From UBA1738 sp003453455 (GTDB lineage Bacteria; Bacillota; Clostridia; UBA1381): a DNA stretch of 19,627 nt. The notes beneath the pieces are model-generated. The model was not told the DNA's origin, did no database searches, and saw only the letters and a list, made by a program, of their open reading frames with translations. Where the stretch lies: the NCBI GenBank assembly GCA_946621875.1, contig CAMOOX010000022.1, forward strand, positions 1 through 19,627. The letters run 5' to 3'. How positions within the stretch are numbered: position 1 is the stretch's first letter; the number at the start of each line of letters is the position of its first letter. Shown here one piece after another: positions 14,268 to 19,627 of this stretch. A program made the translations under genes and the position numbers.

Positions 14268-15626
14268 TTATATAAAAATATCTGAAATATCCTTTAAACC
14301 TTTGTGAGTGGTTACAACAATAACAGTATCCTTTGGATGAATTGTATCCTTGCCGTGAGGGGTGATTATTTTACCCTTGCGGTTTATACAGGCGATACGG
14401 GTATTGTCCTTTAATTTCATTTGTTCAAGAGGAATGTTTGCTATCGGAGAGTTTTCCCCGATACGGAATTCCAAAGCCTCCGCCTTTCCATCGAGAATTA
14501 AGTGCATTGTTTCAATATTGCTGCCCATAGAATTCTTTTTTGCACGCACAAACCGTACAATATAATCGGCGGTAATATTCTTTGGATATATGACAGTATC
14601 AAGGTCAAGACCTTCTATGACATCATCGTAAGCGATTCGGTTTACCTTTGTTACAATTTTGCCGTCCATCTTAGTCTTTGCAAACAAGGACAAAAGAACA
14701 TTTTCTTCATCAATGTTTGTAAGCGCAACAAAGGACTCGGCTCTATCTAAGCCCTCCTCCAAAAGGATACGGTTTTCCGTACCGTCCGCATTGATTACCG
14801 ATGCTTTTGGCAAAAGCTCACAGAGTTTTTCGCATCTTAACGCATTCTGTTCTATAATTTTAACTCTTATACCTGCGGAAATAAGCTGTTTTGCAAGATA
14901 ATATGCGGTAGCGCCTCCGCCTACTATAATGGTGTCCTTTACGCGGTTAGTTTTGACGCCTATTCTTTTGAAGAAATCTACACTCCCCTCAGGAGATGCG
15001 ACAATACTTACAAGGTCGCCGCTTTTTATTATAAAATCTCCGTTTGGGATATAAGCGTTTTCACCGCGTTCCACGCCGCATACAAGTACTTCACCGCCAA
15101 AATTTGCGCTCATATCAGAGATTTTCATATCCAAAAGCGGTGAATTTTCGTTAATTCTGAATTTCAGAATTTCCACTCTGCCTTTTGCAAAGGTATCAAT
15201 TTTAATAACTGACGGGAACCGCAGAATACGGGCAATCTCCTGTGCCGCTGTTGCCTCCGGATTGATAATCATAGCAAGTCCCAAATCTTCTTTAAACATA
15301 TGAAGTCCTTTTGAGTATTCGGGATTTCTCACTCGTGCTATTGTTTGGCATCCGCCTGCTTTTTTTGCCATAAAGCAGGTGAGGAGATTAAGTTCATCTG
15401 CCCCTGTTGCCGCAATTAGCAGGTCAGCGTCCATAACGCCTGCCTCGGTAAGCGTATCAAGGTCAGAACAGCTTCCGCATACGCCCATAATATCATATTC
15501 ATTTATCAAATCTTGCACAATGCTGTACCGAAGGTCGATAACCGTTATGTTATGCTCTTTTTCCTGACTGAGCTTTTCCGCAAGTTTTTGACCGACTTTT
15601 CCGCATCCTACAATGATTATATTCAT
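14268..15626 (-). CDS. trkA: Trk potassium transporter regulatory subunit TrkA
   Basis: This is the cytosolic nucleotide-binding subunit of the Trk system, 452 residues. There are two copies of an RCK unit: Rossmann motif IVGCGKVGQKLAEKL (about 4-18) with VIDLR, then a TrkA-C domain, and a second Rossmann motif IVGGGATAYYLAKQL (about 225-240) with KIIEQN, then a final TrkA-C domain. This double form is typical of full TrkA. AGGGAAG lies eight bases before ATG 15626. Its promoter is within the end of the upstream ABC gene. Confidence 0.94.
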   Translation of the reverse strand: MNIIIVGCGKVGQKLAEKLSQEKEHNITVIDLRYSIVQDLINEYDIMGVCGSCSDLDTLTEAGVMDADLLIAATGADELNLLTCFMAKKAGGCQTIARVRNPEYSKGLHMFKEDLGLAMIINPEATAAQEIARILRFPSVIKIDTFAKGRVEILKFRINENSPLLDMKISDMSANFGGEVLVCGVERGENAYIPNGDFIIKSGDLVSIVASPEGSVDFFKRIGVKTNRVKDTIIVGGGATAYYLAKQLISAGIRVKIIEQNALRCEKLCELLPKASVINADGTENRILLEEGLDRAESFVALTNIDEENVLLSLFAKTKMDGKIVTKVNRIAYDDVIEGLDLDTVIYPKNITADYIVRFVRAKKNSMGSNIETMHLILDGKAEALEFRIGENSPIANIPLEQMKLKDNTRIACINRKGKIITPHGKDTIHPKDTVIVVTTHKGLKDISDIFI

Positions 15627-15657
15627 AAAACATTCTTCCCTTCATAAGAGTTACCTA

Positions 15658-15686
15658 ATTATAGCAAAAAAATTACAGTTTTGCAA
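15658..15686 (-). promoter_or_regulatory. Sigma-A promoter of trkAH
   Basis: On the minus strand TTGCAA (15686-15681), 17 nt and TATAAT (15663-15658) match 10 of 12 consensus bases. The -35 lies inside the last codons of the upstream ABC transporter gene, so trkAH can be expressed independently of it. Confidence 0.6.
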
Positions 15687-17412
15687 TAGTTTCAAGCTCT
15701 TTTGCTTTAAATTGCAGATTATAAAGCTTTTCGTATATGCCTGAAAGGGCGATAAGGTCGCTATGCGTACCCTTTTCTATAATTTTTCCGCCTGCAATTA
15801 CTGCGATTTCGTCAGCGTTTTTTATTGTGGAAAGACGATGGGCAACAACAATCGTGGTTCTTCCGCGGCATAGCTCCTCCAAAGCATCTTGTATCAGGAT
15901 TTCCGTAGTATTATCAAGAGCACTCGTTGCCTCGTCAAGAATGAGAATAGGCGGATTTTTAAGAAAAATACGAGCTATGGAAATTCTTTGCTTTTGCCCG
16001 CCTGAAAGTTTTACGCCGCGCTCGCCTATTCTTGCATCATATCCGTCTTTGAGTGACATTATGTAGTCGTGAATATTTGCCTTTTTTGCAGCCTCAATGA
16101 TTTCCGCATCAGTTGCCCCAGGTTTACCGTAAGCAATATTTTTTTTGATGCTCGAATTGAACAAATATACATCTTGTTGTACTATTCCGATGGCGTCCCT
16201 TAGTGAACTCAATGTGAGCGAATGAATTTCGTTTGAGTCTATAAAAATTTCTCCCCTTTTTGTATCATAAAAATGGGGAATAAGGTGGCATATTGTAGTT
16301 TTTCCGCCGCCGCTCGGGCCTACCAAAGCAAGTTTTTTGCCGGCGGGTATGTCAAGGCTCAGGTTTTTAATAACATCCTCTCCGTCCTCATAACCGTAGG
16401 AAACATTTCTGAATTCAATATGCCCTTTGCAGTCTTTGAGGTCGTGCGCATCGGGACTATCAAATTCAGGCTCGGTATCCATAATTTCGCAAAACCGTTC
16501 AAAACCGCTTACGCCGTCCTGGAACTGTTCCATAAAATTGATAAGAGTGGTAACGGGAGTAAGAAAAAGATTAACCGATACTATAAATGCCCCATAATCA
16601 CCAAAATTTATTTTTTCTGCGTATAGGAAAAATCCTCCTGCAATAAGCACAAGCACATTAAAAATATCGGTTATAAATGAGGTAGTCGAATGGAAAATTC
16701 CCATTGCCTTGTAGGCGGATTTTCGCGCATTTACAAACTGTTCGTTGCCGATATCAAATTTTTTCTCCTCGATTTTGGAATTATTAAATGCCTTAGTCAC
16801 GCGTATTCCCGATATACTGCCCTCAATGGAGGCATTTATAACGGCAATTGATTTTCGGCTTTCGGAAAATGCACGGTGCATACGGGTTCGCATTACCATC
16901 GCAATCCATACCAAAAACGGAACGCATAAAAATATAATAAGCGTAAGTGGAAAATTTATGGTAGAAAGATATATAAATGATACAATTACCGTTATGCCTG
17001 AAATTATCAGGTTTTCGGGGCCGTGATGGGCAAGCTCGCTTATGTCCATAAGGTCGTTTGTGAGGCGTGACATAAGCTTTCCCGTCTCGTTGTTATCAAA
17101 AAAACCAAAGGACAGCTTTTCTAAATGATTAAACATATCACGGCGCATATCCGCCTGCATACCAACGCCCATTATATGACCTTTGTATTGTATGTAATAT
17201 CTCAAAAGCATACGGATTGTGTATAAAAATGCAAGCATAAGTCCTGAAAAGACAATCATGCGGTACATTTTGCCCGGTATGAACTCATTCAGCATACGGC
17301 GTGTGACAATCGGGTATGTTACGCCTATTAAAGAAACGAAAAAGGAGGACAGCATATCCAGAATAAAAATCCTCCGATATGGCTTGTAATAATTTAAAAA
17401 CCGTTTAAACAT
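15673..17412 (-). CDS. ABC half transporter, MsbA/multidrug type (permease plus ATPase)
   Basis: This 579-residue exporter has a six-helix domain (about 15-310) and an ATPase domain (about 335-575). It shows Walker A GPSGGGKTT, Q-loop VQQDVYLF, signature LSGGQKQR, Walker B ILILDEATSALD and the His switch in VVAHR, all canonical. ATG 17412 has AAAGGA upstream; the frame is open 11 codons further with no ribosome site. The substrate cannot be read from the sequence; lipid-like or hydrophobic drugs are typical for the family. It probably acts as a homodimer, because no partner half transporter is adjacent. It is not obviously connected with the peptide cassette 10 kb away. Confidence 0.88.
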   Translation of the reverse strand: MFKRFLNYYKPYRRIFILDMLSSFFVSLIGVTYPIVTRRMLNEFIPGKMYRMIVFSGLMLAFLYTIRMLLRYYIQYKGHIMGVGMQADMRRDMFNHLEKLSFGFFDNNETGKLMSRLTNDLMDISELAHHGPENLIISGITVIVSFIYLSTINFPLTLIIFLCVPFLVWIAMVMRTRMHRAFSESRKSIAVINASIEGSISGIRVTKAFNNSKIEEKKFDIGNEQFVNARKSAYKAMGIFHSTTSFITDIFNVLVLIAGGFFLYAEKINFGDYGAFIVSVNLFLTPVTTLINFMEQFQDGVSGFERFCEIMDTEPEFDSPDAHDLKDCKGHIEFRNVSYGYEDGEDVIKNLSLDIPAGKKLALVGPSGGGKTTICHLIPHFYDTKRGEIFIDSNEIHSLTLSSLRDAIGIVQQDVYLFNSSIKKNIAYGKPGATDAEIIEAAKKANIHDYIMSLKDGYDARIGERGVKLSGGQKQRISIARIFLKNPPILILDEATSALDNTTEILIQDALEELCRGRTTIVVAHRLSTIKNADEIAVIAGGKIIEKGTHSDLIALSGIYEKLYNLQFKAKELETIAKL

Positions 17413-17444
17413 GGTATTTCCTTTCACAAACAAAATATGGCACA

Positions 17445-17472
17445 ATTATATCATAAAACGGCGGAAAATCAA
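17445..17472 (-). promoter_or_regulatory. Sigma-A promoter of the ABC half transporter
   Basis: On the minus strand TTGATT (17472-17467), 16 nt and TATAAT (17450-17445) lie about 35 nt before the start codon. Ten of twelve bases match the consensus, and the spacer is one base short of the optimum. Confidence 0.55.
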
Positions 17473-17503
17473 ATATTTTCAATAAAGTTTTTGTGAAAAA
17501 TAA

Positions 17504-17547
17504 GCGGAGGCTTTCAGAATTTATCCAAAAGCCTCCGCCTTTTTTTT
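17504..17547. terminator. Bidirectional-type terminator after the SASP region
   Basis: The arms GCGGAGGCTTT (17504-17514) and AAAGCCTCCGC (17528-17538) form a perfect 11-pair stem with a 13-nt loop. Eight T follow on the plus strand and TTATTTTT on the minus strand. The expected user is the leftward transcript from the SASP gene; no plus-strand gene lies just upstream. Confidence 0.8.
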
Positions 17548-17568
17548 GTTTTCATAAATGATGATTAT

Positions 17569-17721
17569 TTACTGATTTTTATCGGTAAATATAATTAAAA
17601 ACGGAGTATTTTCAAAATTAAATGAATTATTAAAAGTGCTGTTTATAACAGGAAAAATCCTACCGTTTTCAATTTTGCAATCATCATTTAAAAGAGAAAA
17701 CAAAGAGATTACGCTAATCAT
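17569..17721 (-). CDS. Possible small protein, 50 residues, behind the SASP gene
   Basis: An ATG at 17721, two bases after the SASP stop, opens a 50-codon frame ending TAA at 17571-17569, just before the terminator. The product begins MISVISLFSLLNDDCKIENG, continues with an Asn/Phe-rich part and ends FLIIFTDKNQ. I do not recognise it. There is no ribosome site of its own, so expression would rely on coupling with the SASP gene. It may be a real small sporulation protein, a gene remnant, or chance in AT-rich DNA. Confidence 0.3.
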   Translation of the reverse strand: MISVISLFSLLNDDCKIENGRIFPVINSTFNNSFNFENTPFLIIFTDKNQ

Positions 17722-17723
17722 TG

Positions 17724-17915
17724 TTATTTGATTTTGTTTTCGTAATCCTCAATCATCTTCTTGACCATTTGGCCGCCAACAGAACCTGCTTGTCTTGAAG
17801 TTAAGTCACCGTTGTAACCTTGCTTCAAATCTACGCCTACTTCGCGTGCAGCTTCCATCTTGAAGTTGTCCATAGCCTGTTTTGCCTCAGGCACATTGAT
17901 CTTTGATCTTGACAT
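17724..17915 (-). CDS. Alpha/beta-type small acid-soluble spore protein
   Basis: This 63-residue DNA-binding protein coats spore DNA and serves as an amino acid store at germination. The pattern is clear: NFKMEAAREVGVDLKQGYNGDLTSRQAGSVGGQMVKKMIE covers the two helices, and the EVGV region has the usual germination-protease position. ATG 17915 follows GGAGGAAG closely; the open frame extends 35 codons further upstream without a ribosome site. Sigma-G control is expected from the family. Confidence 0.95.
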   Translation of the reverse strand: MSRSKINVPEAKQAMDNFKMEAAREVGVDLKQGYNGDLTSRQAGSVGGQMVKKMIEDYENKIK

Positions 17916-17948
17916 AGTTTTCTTCCTCCAATATTTTTTATATAAAGC

Positions 17949-17967
17949 AATCGCATAATCAGCGATT
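17949..17967 (-). repeat. Hairpin in the SASP leader region
   Basis: AATCGC (17949-17954) and GCGATT (17962-17967) form an inverted repeat with a 7-nt loop, about 35-50 nt before the SASP start. It may be a leader hairpin or a regulator site. Six pairs in AT-rich DNA is modest evidence. Confidence 0.35.
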
Positions 17968-18074
17968 ACAGGCTTATTTTTTGATATAAAACGCAAATTA
18001 TTACTAAAATATTTTTCCAATTTATTTTTTTAAAATATTTTTTGTTAAATGAGTAATACAGTGATGATCTAATA

Positions 18075-18103
18075 TTGACAAAATGGATTTAGTGAGATAT
18101 AAT
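18075..18103 (+). promoter_or_regulatory. Consensus sigma-A promoter of the glycan genes
   Basis: TTGACA (18075-18080), 17 nt and TATAAT (18098-18103) match all twelve consensus bases with optimal spacing. The ribosome site GAAAGAGG (18129-18136) and ATG 18144 follow at normal distance. Confidence 0.85.
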
Positions 18104-18143
18104 AAATTAGCTTGGGGTAGTGTTATTTGAAAGAGGTATTGAT

Positions 18144-19376
18144 ATGGATATAAAGCCATTTGAGAGGAAAATTTACCTGTCTTCTCCGACAATGCACGGA
18201 GAAGAACTGGAATATATGACCGAGGCATTCAAGACAAACTGGATGTCCACGGTAGGGAAAAATATAAATGAAGTCGAAAAAAGCATTTCCGAAAAGGTTG
18301 GAACAAAATATGCTGTTGCGCTTTCTTGCGGAACGGCGGCACTGCACCTTTGTATGAAACTGGCGGGAATAAAAAAGGGAGATTATGTTTTTGCCAGCGA
18401 TATGACATTTGATGCCACAGTAAATCCTATTGTTTATGAGGGCGGTGTTCCTGTTTTTATAGACACTGAGCGCGATACATGGAATATGGATCCTGCGGCG
18501 CTTGAAAAAGCGTTTGAACTTTACCCGCAAACGAAGGCGGTAGTAGTTGCGAATTTATACGGAACTCCTGGAAAAATGGATGAAATTGTAAAAATCTGCA
18601 AAGCGCATAATGCAATTTTGATAGAAGATGCGGCAGAGTCTTTGGGCGCTACATATAAAGGCAGACAAACAGGGACTTTCGGCACATATAATGCAATAAG
18701 TTTTAACGGAAATAAAATAATAACAGGCTCATCGGGCGGTATGCTCTTGACAGATGATATAAATGCTGCAAACAAGGCGCGCAAATGGTCCACTCAGAGC
18801 CGTGAAGATGCTCCGTGGTATCAGCACGAGGAGCTTGGATACAATTACCGTATGAGTAATGTAATAGCAGGTGTTGTAAGAGGTCAAATTCCGTATCTTG
18901 AAGAGCATATAGCAAGCAAAAAAGCAATACATATGCGATACAAAGAGGGATTTGCAGACCTGCCAGTTACGATGAATCCTTATGATGAGAATATTTGCGA
19001 ACCTAATTTCTGGCTTTCTTGTATGCTTATTGATAAAAGTGCTATGTGTAAGCAGGTGCGCTCGGATAGTGAAGCCTGCTATGTGAAGGAAAAAGGCAAG
19101 AGCTGTCCTACCGAGATTTTGGAAATGCTTGCAAATCTGAATGCAGAGGGACGACCAATATGGAAACCTATGCACGCACAGCCGATTTACAGAAACAATC
19201 CGTTTATTACTGTCTGCGGAAATGGAAGGGGACAAACTAACGCATACATAAAGAGTGAAACAGTTGATGTAGGTATGGACATATTTGAAAGAGGTCTTTG
19301 CCTCCCAAGCGATAACAAGATGACAAAAGAGGAACAGGATAAAATTATTGAAGCAGTAAGGGATTGTTTTGGATGA
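18144..19376 (+). CDS. DegT/DnrJ/EryC1/StrS aminotransferase, PglE-like
   Basis: This is a 410-residue PLP enzyme that moves an amino group to a nucleotide-activated keto sugar. It shows SCGTAALHLCMKLAGI (cofactor phosphate region), FASDMTFDATVNPIVYEGG, the cofactor-contacting LIEDAAESLGA, and the Schiff-base Lys191 in SFNGNKIITGSSGG. The late part has GRPIWKPMHAQP, a substrate-side motif of sugar aminotransferases. I chose ATG 18144, seven bases after GAAAGAGG; a GTG at 18120 has no such site. Its stop overlaps the next start (ATGA). The next gene is PglC-like, so a role in making a UDP-4-amino (bacillosamine-type) sugar for a cell-surface glycan is likely, inferred from the pair. Confidence 0.9.
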   Translation: MDIKPFERKIYLSSPTMHGEELEYMTEAFKTNWMSTVGKNINEVEKSISEKVGTKYAVALSCGTAALHLCMKLAGIKKGDYVFASDMTFDATVNPIVYEGGVPVFIDTERDTWNMDPAALEKAFELYPQTKAVVVANLYGTPGKMDEIVKICKAHNAILIEDAAESLGATYKGRQTGTFGTYNAISFNGNKIITGSSGGMLLTDDINAANKARKWSTQSREDAPWYQHEELGYNYRMSNVIAGVVRGQIPYLEEHIASKKAIHMRYKEGFADLPVTMNPYDENICEPNFWLSCMLIDKSAMCKQVRSDSEACYVKEKGKSCPTEILEMLANLNAEGRPIWKPMHAQPIYRNNPFITVCGNGRGQTNAYIKSETVDVGMDIFERGLCLPSDNKMTKEEQDKIIEAVRDCFG

Positions 19377-19627
19377 TTTACAAAAAATATGTCAAGCGCT
19401 TTTTAGATATTGTCTGCGCTTTGGCGGCAATTACGGTTTTTTCGTGGCTATATATAATACTTATGATTCTCGGTGCTTATAAAATGCACGGAAATCCGTT
19501 TTTTACGCAGCCGCGGCCAGGGAAAAATGAAAAGATTTTCAAGCTGATTAAATTCCGTACTATGGATAACAGAAAAGATGAAGACGGCAATTTGCTGCCC
19601 GATAGCGTAAGGCTCAATAAATACGGA
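19373..19627 (+). CDS. PglC-like phosphoglycosyl transferase, cut by the window end
   Basis: Only the first 85 codons are present. The start is a basic N-terminus followed by one hydrophobic segment (about 10-37). Then come FFTQPRPGKNEKIFKLIKFRTM and DEDGNLLPDSVRLNKYG, which match the bacterial sugar transferase (WcaJ/PglC) family that moves sugar phosphate to undecaprenyl phosphate. The catalytic Asp-Glu pair is beyond the window. In the reentrant helix, the Ser-Pro break typical of PglC reads Ser24-Trp25. It overlaps the aminotransferase by four bases and is translationally coupled to it. Confidence 0.88.
   Translation, partial: MIYKKYVKRFLDIVCALAAITVFSWLYIILMILGAYKMHGNPFFTQPRPGKNEKIFKLIKFRTMDNRKDEDGNLLPDSVRLNKYG

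Noticed and set aside
17916..18074. Sigma-G promoter for the SASP gene
   Set aside because: The best match (GTATT, 17 nt, TATTTTA on the minus strand) is imperfect at both boxes, far from the start codon and in very AT-rich DNA, so I did not list it.
18123..19235. Minus-strand frames opposite the DegT aminotransferase
   Set aside because: The plus-strand product has the full motif set of its family; the reverse frames show no recognisable pattern.
1..19627. Mobile element or prophage carrying the peptide cassette
   Set aside because: I saw no transposase, integrase, terminal repeats or tRNA target site around 491-6800, and base composition by eye resembles that of the neighbours.

Overview
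The window looks like chromosomal DNA from an AT-rich, spore-forming Firmicute, most likely a gut-type member of the Clostridia. The evidence is a complete spoIIIAA-AH operon, sigG, spoIIID and an alpha/beta-type small acid-soluble spore protein (SASP), plus low-GC codon usage, strong AGGAGG-like ribosome binding sites and consensus sigma-A promoters. I see no tRNA, rRNA, CRISPR array or insertion sequence.

Layout. (1) 100-360, minus strand: spoIIID with a good sigma-E promoter. (2) About 491-6761, plus strand: a seven-gene accessory cassette. It encodes an ABC exporter, an acyltransferase-like membrane protein, a 136-residue Tyr/Gly/Ser-rich peptide with a short conserved-looking leader, a PqqD-like protein, an S26 signal-peptidase-like protein, an HPr-kinase-like protein and an NTP_transf_5 nucleotidyltransferase. 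(3) 6799-11814, minus strand: an Asp23/Gls24 gene and the complete spoIIIAA-AH operon, with sigG (11886-12653) just upstream. (4) 12819-15626, minus strand: the trkA-trkH potassium uptake pair. (5) 15673-17412, minus strand: a lipid/drug-type ABC half transporter. (6) 17569-17915, minus strand: the SASP gene and a possible 50-codon ORF behind it. (7) 18144 to the window end, plus strand: a PglE-like aminotransferase followed by a truncated PglC-like phosphoglycosyl transferase, probably the start of a glycan locus.

Sporulation logic. Sigma-G is the late forespore factor. SpoIIIAA-AH form the mother-cell half of the feeding channel that keeps the forespore, and so sigma-G, active. SpoIIID is the mother-cell regulator acting after sigma-E. 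The SASP is a typical sigma-G product. Four stages of the spore programme therefore sit within 18 kb. A sigma-E-like promoter precedes spoIIID and a sigma-F-like promoter precedes sigG, as expected from the Bacillus hierarchy.

The cassette at 491-6761 is the best candidate for an undescribed system. It has the parts of a ribosomal peptide pathway: substrate with leader, PqqD-type recognition protein, protease, tailoring enzymes and exporter. It has no radical SAM enzyme, lanthionine synthetase, YcaO or lasso cyclase. The putative product has no cysteine and no lysine after the leader, so it is not a standard thioether peptide. The kinase-like plus nucleotidyltransferase pair resembles the tailoring genes of some lasso-peptide clusters and suggests phosphorylation or nucleotidylation of the Ser/Thr/Tyr-rich peptide. 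The peptide gene has its own consensus promoter and its own terminator, which would make it much more abundant than the enzymes.
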